A DNA stretch of 16,279 nucleotides from an uncultured Caulobacteraceae bacterium (GTDB lineage: Bacteria > Pseudomonadota > Alphaproteobacteria > Caulobacterales > Caulobacteraceae): assembly GCA_937910255.1 (NCBI GenBank), contig CALEOQ010000214.1, positions 1 through 16,279 on the forward strand, written 5' to 3'. Shown piece by piece: positions 1 through 5,638 of this stretch (position 1 is its first letter; each line of letters starts with the position of its first letter). The notes under the pieces were generated by a model. That model was not told the origin of the DNA, did not search any database, and saw only the letters and a list, made by a program, of their open reading frames with translations. A program made the translations under genes and the position numbers.

Positions 1-19
1 GGGGGAGGCTGAAGGCTGA

Positions 20-1039
20 TTCAGGGCGGGCGGGCGGGGCGATGCGGAGGGGGAATGGCTGAAATCGGCCGGCGGCTTCTGGGCCTCCCGGGCGGGCGCC
101 AAGGGGGACGGGGTCGACAGGGCCAGCGCCCACCTGCGGGTCGCCGCCAGCCGTCCCGGCACCTTCTATGGCATGATCGCCGACCGCCGCCTGGCCCTGG
201 TCGGCGAGGACACTGCACCCGTCCGCCTGTCGCAGCAGGGCGCGCAACTGTTCCGCGCCTCCGGCGGCGGGGCCGACAGCGTGGACATGCTGCGCTTCGC
301 CAAGACCGATCCCCGCGCCCACCGGGCTGTGGCGCTCAGTCAGGTGGGCCTGACGCTGGAGGCGGGGCTCGAGCTGCGCGCCGGCCTGACCCTCGCGCGC
401 ACCGGGCCCGAGCGCAGCCGTTGGACCACGCTGGCCCTGGGTCTCAACGCCCCCCTCACCTCCCAGGCCGACCAGGCCGGGCGGCTGCGGACCGCCTTCG
501 CCTATCCGACCCCGGCCCTGGAGCCCAAGTGGGGCTTCACCATCGACAAGTCGCTGGTCTACGCCATCGTCAATCAGGAGAGCCGGTTCAATCCCGCCGC
601 AGTCTCGCCGGCCGGCGCAGTCGGCCTGATGCAGCTGATGCCGGACGCTGCGGCCCGCGCGGCCGGGGACGACAAGCTCAAGCAGGATATGAGCCCGCTG
701 TTCGATCCGGCGTTCAACCTCCGTGTCGGCCAGGACTACCTGACCTGGCTGATGGAGCGTGGGGTCGGCTATGACCTGCTTCAGGTGGTCGCGGCCTATA
801 ATGGCGGCCCCGGCACGCTGCAGAAGACCGTCGCCATGGTCGGCGACCAGGCCGACAGCCTCCTGGTGATCGAGTGCCTGCCCTCGGTGGAGACCCGCAA
901 CTATGTCGAGAAGGTAGTGGCCGCCTACTGGGCCTATCGCGATCATTTCGGCCAGACCTGCAGCACCCTGGACGCCGCGGCCCGCGGCGCCCGCATCATC
1001 GACGCCCGCCTCGACTTCGACGGCAAGATGAAGTTCTAG
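20..1039 (+). CDS. Soluble lytic murein transglycosylase, 5'-truncated
   Basis: This is the C-terminal part of a periplasmic lytic transglycosylase (Slt70-like, GH23), which cleaves the MurNAc-GlcNAc bond of peptidoglycan to give 1,6-anhydro ends. The frame is readable from about position 53 (SAGGFWASRA, then RPGTFYGMIA, typical of the linker before the SLT domain). The catalytic domain follows: the ESRFNPAAVSPAGAVGLMQ block carries the likely catalytic Glu at codon 578-580, then AAYNGGPG and ETRNYVEKV. Full-length relatives are around 600 residues or more, so much of the N-terminal superhelical part and any signal peptide are missing. An in-frame TGA at 17-19 lies upstream. With the G-rich, unalignable first ~50 bases, it suggests a poor contig end rather than a real short gene. 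The first ATG at 173 lies inside a conserved block and is unlikely to be the start. It converges on the glycosyltransferase gene 8 bp away. Family assignment is firm; the exact paralogue is not. Confidence 0.88.
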   Translation, partial: FRAGGRGDAEGEWLKSAGGFWASRAGAKGDGVDRASAHLRVAASRPGTFYGMIADRRLALVGEDTAPVRLSQQGAQLFRASGGGADSVDMLRFAKTDPRAHRAVALSQVGLTLEAGLELRAGLTLARTGPERSRWTTLALGLNAPLTSQADQAGRLRTAFAYPTPALEPKWGFTIDKSLVYAIVNQESRFNPAAVSPAGAVGLMQLMPDAAARAAGDDKLKQDMSPLFDPAFNLRVGQDYLTWLMERGVGYDLLQVVAAYNGGPGTLQKTVAMVGDQADSLLVIECLPSVETRNYVEKVVAAYWAYRDHFGQTCSTLDAAARGARIIDARLDFDGKMKF

Positions 1040-1051
1040 GGTTTTCCCTAG
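1036..1051. repeat. Perfect inverted repeat containing both convergent stop codons
   Basis: CTAGGG-TTTT-CCCTAG is a perfect 6-bp inverted repeat with a T4 loop. The TAG of the lytic transglycosylase (1037-1039) is in the left arm and the TAG of the opposing glycosyltransferase (1048-1050, read on the minus strand) is in the right arm. It is short for a terminator and has no T-tract outside the stem, so any termination role is inference. Confidence 0.4.
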
Positions 1052-1506
1052 CCCAGGCGCACCGCGCCCCGGCCGAACTGCGCCCGAAGCACCTTCAGGT
1101 CCCCCTGCGTCCCGCCGAAATCCCGGGTGCGAACCAGCAGGCCCGCGCTCCGCGTCTGGCGGCGGCCGGCGAACCATCCGCTTTTCAGCGGCGGCAGCAA
1201 CAGGGCCGGCCGGGTGGCGCGCGCGCTATGATCGGCGACCACCTCGATCCAGCGGCTTGGGAACCGCATGTCCGGCGTGACGATCAGCAGCCAGGCGCCC
1301 TTGGCGATGGCGGCGGCGGCGGCGATCGAGCCCCGCAGCAGGGTGGCGCCGGCGTCCTCGCAGAGTGCGGCGGTGGCGGGGTCGGAATCGCCATCGGCCA
1401 CGATCACCTCGCGCACCAGCCCCTCCACCGCCGCCGGGACGAGGGCGGCGAGGAGACCTGCAAGGGCGTCGGCGGAATCATGGGCAGGGACGATGACGGT
1501 GATCAT
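1048..1506 (-). CDS. Short family-2 (GT-A fold) glycosyltransferase-like protein
   Basis: A 152-residue protein with the N-terminal nucleotide-sugar-binding half of GT2 enzymes: ITVIVPAHDS at the very start, EVIVADGDSDPAT around residues 34-46, and a second strand KGAWLLIVTPDM near residues 69-80. In canonical GT2 proteins this last strand ends in a DxD metal-binding motif; here it reads TPDM, so only one acidic residue remains. The protein is shorter than most GT2 enzymes (usually over 220 residues), has no visible membrane segment, and its donor and acceptor are unknown. I chose ATG at 1506 because MITVIVPAH is the normal GT2 N-terminus; an in-frame TTG at 1515 would add three residues. No strong Shine-Dalgarno is visible. 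It diverges from the radical SAM gene and could share the LexA-controlled region. Confidence 0.75.
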   Translation of the reverse strand: MITVIVPAHDSADALAGLLAALVPAAVEGLVREVIVADGDSDPATAALCEDAGATLLRGSIAAAAAIAKGAWLLIVTPDMRFPSRWIEVVADHSARATRPALLLPPLKSGWFAGRRQTRSAGLLVRTRDFGGTQGDLKVLRAQFGRGAVRLG

Positions 1507-1545
1507 TGGCGCCAAAGGCGGCGCTTCGGACGCGGGGTCAAGGGT

Positions 1546-1560
1546 GTTCTTGTTATGTTC
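1546..1560 (+). promoter_or_regulatory. LexA (SOS) box, GTTC-N7-GTTC
   Basis: The sequence GTTCTTGTTATGTTC is an exact match to the direct-repeat LexA operator GTTC-N7-GTTC known for Alphaproteobacteria such as Caulobacter and Rhodobacter. It sits in the 80-bp gap between the divergent glycosyltransferase and radical SAM genes. The second half-site ends 26 bp before the radical SAM ATG. A GCTAATC element at 1571-1577 resembles the Caulobacter -10 consensus, which would put the box over the -35 region and the transcript start almost at the ATG. The motif match is seen directly; SOS control and the -10 assignment are inferred. Confidence 0.7.
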
Positions 1561-1586
1561 TCGCCGCTCCGCTAATCTGTTGCAGC

Positions 1587-2663
1587 ATGGTCACCTTCAC
1601 CCAACAGATCCGCGGCCGCGGCGCGCGCACCAACGCCAGCGGACGCTTCGAGAGCCGCAAGCGGGAAGCCTTTGACGACGGCTGGACGCCGGACGACGAT
1701 ACGCCGACGCAACTCCGCACCCACCTCCTGCCCGACAAGGCCAGGACGATCATCGCCCGCAACACCAGCCCCGATGTGGGCTTCGACCGCTCGATCAACC
1801 CGTACCGCGGCTGCGAGCATGGCTGCATCTATTGCTACGCCCGGCCGGCCCACGCCTTTCTCGGCCTCTCGCCGGGGCTGGATTTCGAGAGCCGGCTTTT
1901 CTTCAAGCCCGACGCCGCCGCCCTGCTGGAAAAGGAGTTGTCGGCGCCGCGCTATGAGCCGCGCGTCATCCATATCGGCGGCGACACCGATCCCTACCAG
2001 CCCATCGAACGCCAGCAGCGGGTGACCCGGCAGGTGCTGGAGGTGCTGCAGCGGTTCAGCCACCCCTTCACCATCATCACCAAGTCGGCCCTGATCCTGC
2101 GGGACGCCGACATCCTCGGTGAAATGGCGTCCCGGGGGCTGACCCGGGTGGCCATCTCGATCACCAGCCTCGACCGCAAGCTGGCCCGCAGCATGGAGCC
2201 CCGCGCCGCCACGCCGGAGCGACGGCTGTCGGCGGTGGAGGGCCTGGCCAGGGCCGGCGTGCCGGTGGTGGTGATGTTCGCCCCAGCCATCCCCAGCCTG
2301 AACGACCACGAGATGGAGGCGGTGCTGGAGCGCAGCGCCCAGGCCGGCGCGGTGGGATCTGGCTATGTGGCCCTGCGCCTGCCCCTGGAGATCAAGGACC
2401 TGTTCGAGGAATGGCTGGCCACCGACCACCCCGACCGGGCGGCGCGGGTCATGTCGCTGGTGCGCCAGATGCGCGGCGGCAAGGCCTATGACGCTACGTT
2501 CGGCGCCCGGATGAAGGGCCAGGGGCCCGTGGCCCAGATGATGGGCCAGCGGTTCCGGGCGGCCCGCCGGCGCTATGGCCTCGACCGTCCCCTGCCCGAT
2601 CTGGACCTGTCGGCCTTCAAGGTCCCGCCGCGGATTGGCGATCAGGCCGATCTGTTCGGCTAG
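1587..2663 (+). CDS. PA0069-family (SplB-like) radical SAM protein
   Basis: A 358-residue protein of the PA0069/Rv2578c radical SAM family, related in sequence to spore photoproduct lyase (SplB); no reaction is firmly established for the family. It has the RGRGARTNASGRF N-terminus, then SPDVGFDRSINPYRG leading into the cluster motif C-x3-C-x2-C (Cys76, Cys80, Cys83) for the SAM-bound 4Fe-4S cluster. Family hallmarks follow: GGDTDPYQPIER, ITKSALILRD, SITSLDRKLARSMEPRA, and near the C-terminus a RGGKAYDATFG block. The ATG at 1587 is preferred because the family begins with this MVTFTQQIRGRGA-like segment; upstream in-frame codons from 1506 run back through the promoter. The exact LexA box upstream points to a role in DNA-damage response, which is inference. 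The stop codon directly abuts the opposing RNA methyltransferase gene. Confidence 0.9.
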   Translation: MVTFTQQIRGRGARTNASGRFESRKREAFDDGWTPDDDTPTQLRTHLLPDKARTIIARNTSPDVGFDRSINPYRGCEHGCIYCYARPAHAFLGLSPGLDFESRLFFKPDAAALLEKELSAPRYEPRVIHIGGDTDPYQPIERQQRVTRQVLEVLQRFSHPFTIITKSALILRDADILGEMASRGLTRVAISITSLDRKLARSMEPRAATPERRLSAVEGLARAGVPVVVMFAPAIPSLNDHEMEAVLERSAQAGAVGSGYVALRLPLEIKDLFEEWLATDHPDRAARVMSLVRQMRGGKAYDATFGARMKGQGPVAQMMGQRFRAARRRYGLDRPLPDLDLSAFKVPPRIGDQADLFG

Positions 2664-3971
2664 TCAGCGGGAGAAGACGCCGATCAGCTCCACATGCGGC
2701 GACCACAGGAACTGGTCTACGGGGAAGACCTGATCCAGGGCGAAGCCGGCGTCGATCAGCGTGCGGGCGTCCCGGGCGAAGGTGGCGGGATTGCAGGAGA
2801 CGCCGATCACCCGGCTGACCTTGGAGCCGGCGATCTCGCCGGCCTGCTCGGCCGCGCCGGCACGGGGCGGGTCGAAGACGGCCAGGTCGATCTTCTTCAT
2901 CTCCTGGATCAGCAGCGGTCGGCGGACCAGATCGCGGGCCTCGGCGGTGACGCCCTTGAGGCCCGGCGCGGTGGCCACGGCGGCGTTCAGGGCGGCGATA
3001 GCGGGCGCCGATCCGTCGGCGGCGTAGACCGGGGCGATCTGCGCCAGGGCGAAGGTGAAGGTGCCGACCCCGCAATAGAGGTCGGCGATCCGCTCGGCGC
3101 CCGCCGCCGCCTGGGCCACGAAATCGACCATGGCCCGCTCGGCGGCCGGGACAGCCTGCAGGAAGGCGCCCGGCGGCAGCACTACCCGGATGTCGCCCAA
3201 CCGCACGCTGGGGGCGGTCTGGTCCATATAGGCGATCTCGCCATCCATGGAGACGCGGGCGAAGCCGCCGGCCGCAGCCTGCTCGGCCAGGCGCATGCGC
3301 GCGTCGGCCGAAAGGCCGCCGCTCTTGCGCTCGACGCCGGTGATGTCGATGTCGATTCCGTCGTCGGTGGCGGTGACGTGCAGGGTCGGCGCCGACTTCG
3401 GATGCTCGAACAGGGGCGCGGCCAGACGGCGCATGGCCGGCAGGGCGGCTGTGATCTTGGGATCGGCGATCGGACAGACCTGAATGTCCACCAGGTCCCA
3501 GGAATTGCGGATCTTGTAGCCCAGGCGCGCCTCGCCCTTCGCCCCCTGTCGGGCGTGCAGCGCCACCCGCCGGCGGCTGAACGGCGGCGAGGCGAAGATC
3601 GGCAGGACCTCGGTCTCGATATGCTGGCGCGCCAGGGTGCCGATCAGACGCTCGCGCTTCCAGGCGAGATAGGCGTCGGTGCGCCAGTGCTGCAGGGCGC
3701 AACCACCACAGAGGCCGAAGTGAGGGCACGGGGGCTCGACGCGCTCGGGGCTCGGCTCCAGGATTTCCAGGGTCTTGCGCCGCTCGCCGGTTCCGGCCAC
3801 GCGGACCCGCTCTCCAGGCAGGGTGAAGGGCGCGAAGATGGGGCCAGGCGCCAGGCCATCGCCCTCCCCGCCCATCTCGGCGATCATCACCTCGGCCTCG
3901 GGGGCCGGCCCCGGCGGCGGGCGGGGGGCGGAACGGCGGACGGGCTTGGAACTTCGCATCCCCAGGCCCAT
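2664..3971 (-). CDS. Class I SAM-dependent RNA (uracil-C5) methyltransferase, TrmA/RlmD family
   Basis: A 435-residue enzyme of the TrmA/RlmC/RlmD group, which methylates C5 of a uridine in rRNA or tRNA. An N-terminal basic, proline-rich tail (1-27) and a reduced TRAM-like strand region (about 28-75) precede the 4Fe-4S ligands Cys82, Cys88, Cys91 (C-x5-C-G-G-C-A-L-Q-H) and Cys166. The C-terminal Rossmann domain has the SAM motif DLYCGVGTF (297-305), DPPRAG (367-372) and SCNPATFARD with the catalytic nucleophile Cys393. The presence of the cluster favours an RlmD-like 23S rRNA substrate, but alphaproteobacterial members are not reliably assigned, so no symbol is given. The ATG at 3971 has no clear ribosome binding site; ATG at 3959 is an alternative. 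It ends with no gap against the radical SAM gene. Confidence 0.9.
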   Translation of the reverse strand: MGLGMRSSKPVRRSAPRPPPGPAPEAEVMIAEMGGEGDGLAPGPIFAPFTLPGERVRVAGTGERRKTLEILEPSPERVEPPCPHFGLCGGCALQHWRTDAYLAWKRERLIGTLARQHIETEVLPIFASPPFSRRRVALHARQGAKGEARLGYKIRNSWDLVDIQVCPIADPKITAALPAMRRLAAPLFEHPKSAPTLHVTATDDGIDIDITGVERKSGGLSADARMRLAEQAAAGGFARVSMDGEIAYMDQTAPSVRLGDIRVVLPPGAFLQAVPAAERAMVDFVAQAAAGAERIADLYCGVGTFTFALAQIAPVYAADGSAPAIAALNAAVATAPGLKGVTAEARDLVRRPLLIQEMKKIDLAVFDPPRAGAAEQAGEIAGSKVSRVIGVSCNPATFARDARTLIDAGFALDQVFPVDQFLWSPHVELIGVFSR

Positions 3972-4019
3972 TTCACATTTCGACGCCTGACGCCACGGCT
4001 GGCTCGTCGCAGGCCAGAT

Positions 4020-4054
4020 GAACGAACATGAACGACCCGCTCAACGGCCGTTCA
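4020..4054. repeat. GAAC repeats and palindrome in a divergent promoter region
   Basis: The 162-bp gap between the RNA methyltransferase and glycine-zipper genes holds three GAAC units (4020-4023, 4024-4027, 4030-4033). It also holds an inverted TGAACG/CGTTCA pair (4029-4034 and 4049-4054) and a perfect palindrome AACGGCCGTT (4043-4052). The cluster looks operator-like and lies about 80-115 bp before the glycine-zipper ATG. The spacing does not fit the LexA consensus. Function is unknown; no clear -10/-35 could be fixed. Confidence 0.3.
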
Positions 4055-4133
4055 GGAAAGCGCCGCCATATTGGAGATCGACAAGGGCGAGCCTCACCCG
4101 CCGCCCACGATTTCCGCTCAAGGGAGAGCTACG

Positions 4134-4838
4134 ATGTCCACCCGTTCCACCATCGCCAAGGGCGCCGTCGCCGCGGTTGCGGGCGTCGCCACTCTCGCCG
4201 CCGCTGCGGCCGCCCCGACCATGGCCTCGGCCCAGTCCTACGGCTATTACGGCCAGACCCAGGGCAACACCTATTACGATCCCTGCCGCCGCGATCAGAC
4301 CAACCGCAGCACCGCCGGCGCCCTCATCGGCGGCGCGCTGGGCGCGGTGATCGGCTCCAACGCCGCGGCCGGCGGCGTGCGCACCGAAGGCGCTCTGCTG
4401 GGCGGGGCGCTCGGCGCTGCGGCGGGCGCTGCGGTCGGCAACCGGGCTGCGGCCTGTGCGCCGGGCTATGACAACCGCACGACCCAGAACAGCTACTACA
4501 ACGACGGCCGCTACTACGATCAGAACCGCTACGGTCAGGGCTATGGCCAGTCCTATGGCTACAGCCAGCCCCAGTACCAGGGCGGCTACTATCAGAGCGG
4601 CGCAGCGCCCGGCTATTACGGCTCGACCTATGACAGCAACCGCTACGGCTACTCGTCATCCAGCTCCTACGGCCAGGCCTATGACCGCTACGGCCGCACC
4701 TATTCGGTGGCCCAGCAGCCCGGCGCCGATGGCTGCAGCATCGCCGAGAGCCCGATCTACATGCCCGACGGCTCCACCCAGAAGCGCTTCGTGCGCGTCT
4801 GCCGCGACAATTCGGGCCGCTATCAGGTCGTCGACTAA
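4134..4838 (+). CDS. Secreted double glycine-zipper protein with Tyr/Gly/Gln-rich tract
   Basis: A 234-residue envelope protein. Residues 1-33 form a Sec signal peptide (basic start, Ala/Val core, cleavage likely after ASA). Two glycine-zipper segments follow: AGALIGGALGAVIG (61-74) and GALLGGALGAAAGAAVG (86-102), the pattern of glycine-zipper 2TM/YMGG domains that pack in or on membranes. Residues about 111-190 are a low-complexity Tyr/Gly/Gln/Ser tract with 21 tyrosines in 80 residues. The C-terminal segment (GCSIAESPIYMPDG through QVVD) is more conserved-looking. There are four cysteines (51, 108, 201, 223), which could form disulfides in the periplasm. The start is fixed by AGGGAG at 4121-4126, seven bases before the ATG. 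An intrinsic terminator follows 23 bp after the stop, so it is probably monocistronic. Function unknown; a structural or stress-related envelope role is a guess. Confidence 0.85.
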   Translation: MSTRSTIAKGAVAAVAGVATLAAAAAAPTMASAQSYGYYGQTQGNTYYDPCRRDQTNRSTAGALIGGALGAVIGSNAAAGGVRTEGALLGGALGAAAGAAVGNRAAACAPGYDNRTTQNSYYNDGRYYDQNRYGQGYGQSYGYSQPQYQGGYYQSGAAPGYYGSTYDSNRYGYSSSSSYGQAYDRYGRTYSVAQQPGADGCSIAESPIYMPDGSTQKRFVRVCRDNSGRYQVVD

Positions 4839-4861
4839 GACCTGAACAGGCTTGAGATCAT

Positions 4862-4894
4862 AGGCCGTCCACCTTCGTGGTGGGCGGCCTTTTT
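4862..4894 (+). terminator. Rho-independent terminator of the glycine-zipper gene
   Basis: An 11-bp stem, GGCCGTCCACC (4863-4873) with GGTGGGCGGCC (4879-4889), has one G-U pair and a TTCGT loop. It can be extended by an A-T pair and is followed by a T5 run (4890-4894). It lies 24 bp after the stop codon and just before the 3' end of the opposing tlyA. The T-run is only on the plus strand, so it serves the upstream gene. Confidence 0.9.
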
Positions 4895-4900
4895 CGTAGG

Positions 4901-5635
4901 TCAGGCCGCCTTGGTCGCCCAGACCAGGAACTCCACATTCCCATCGCCCCCGGTGATCGGGCTGGGGGCAGAGCCGTTCACGGTCCAGCCGGCAGCCGCC
5001 AGAAAGGCCTGGGCCTCCGCCAGGACGCGGCCGCGAGCGGCCTCGTCCTTGACCACGCCGCCCTTGCCCACCCCAGCCGGGCCGACCTCGAACTGGGGCT
5101 TGACCAGCACCACCAGGTCCGCGTCCGGCGCCGCCAGGGCCAGCGCCCTGGGCAGGGCCTTGGTCAGGCTGATGAAGCTGACATCGCAGACGACGAGATC
5201 CGGCGCAAAGCCGATGCGGGCCTCGTCCAGATTCCTAGCGTCGGTGGCTTCCAGGCTCAGGACCCGCGGATCGTTGGCGATCCTGGGATGCAGCTGGCCA
5301 CGCCCCACATCGACCGCGCAGACACGGGCGGCCCCCCCGCTCAGGCAGACCTCGGTGAAGCCGCCGGTGGAGGCGCCGACGTCCAGGACGTGGCGCCCCT
5401 CGATCCTGATCGGCCAGACCTCTAAGGCGTGGGCGAGCTTCAGCGCCGCGCGGCCGACCCAAGGGTGGGCGGGTTCGGCGACGATCTCGATGTCTTCATC
5501 CAGCAGGTCGGCGGGACGGCGCACGGGCTCGCCGCCGGCCACGACCCGGCCCGCCTCGATGGCGGCCCGGGCCTTGGCGCGACTGTCGAACAGGCCGCGC
5601 TCGACCAGCAGCAGGTCGGCGCGCTTCCGGTTCAT
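4901..5635 (-). CDS. tlyA: TlyA-family 2'-O-methyltransferase of rRNA
   Basis: A 244-residue member of the TlyA family (historically 'hemolysin'), enzymes that add 2'-O-methyl groups to cytidines in rRNA (C1920 of 23S and, in some members, C1409 of 16S). An S4 RNA-binding domain fills residues 1-55 (RADLLLVERGLFDSRAKARAAI). The FtsJ-like Rossmann domain follows with the SAM loop DVGASTGGF (85-93). The K-D-K-E catalytic tetrad appears as Lys66, Asp151 (VCDVSFIS), Lys179 (LVKPQFE) and Glu235 (GNVEFL), spaced as in mycobacterial TlyA. The ATG lies 3 bases after the stop of the upstream acyl-CoA synthetase gene, so the two are probably co-transcribed and translationally coupled. In many bacteria tlyA follows dxs; here the partner differs. 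Which rRNA sites are modified cannot be told from sequence. Confidence 0.93.
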   Translation of the reverse strand: MNRKRADLLLVERGLFDSRAKARAAIEAGRVVAGGEPVRRPADLLDEDIEIVAEPAHPWVGRAALKLAHALEVWPIRIEGRHVLDVGASTGGFTEVCLSGGAARVCAVDVGRGQLHPRIANDPRVLSLEATDARNLDEARIGFAPDLVVCDVSFISLTKALPRALALAAPDADLVVLVKPQFEVGPAGVGKGGVVKDEAARGRVLAEAQAFLAAAGWTVNGSAPSPITGGDGNVEFLVWATKAA

Positions 5636-5638
5636 GGA

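Noticed and set aside
2694..4031. 445-codon plus-strand open frame opposite the RNA methyltransferase
   Set aside because: The opposing gene has all family motifs; this frame has none.
4020..4033. GAAC-N6-GAAC as a reverse-orientation LexA box
   Set aside because: The spacing is six, not seven, and the GAAC units form a simple repeat.
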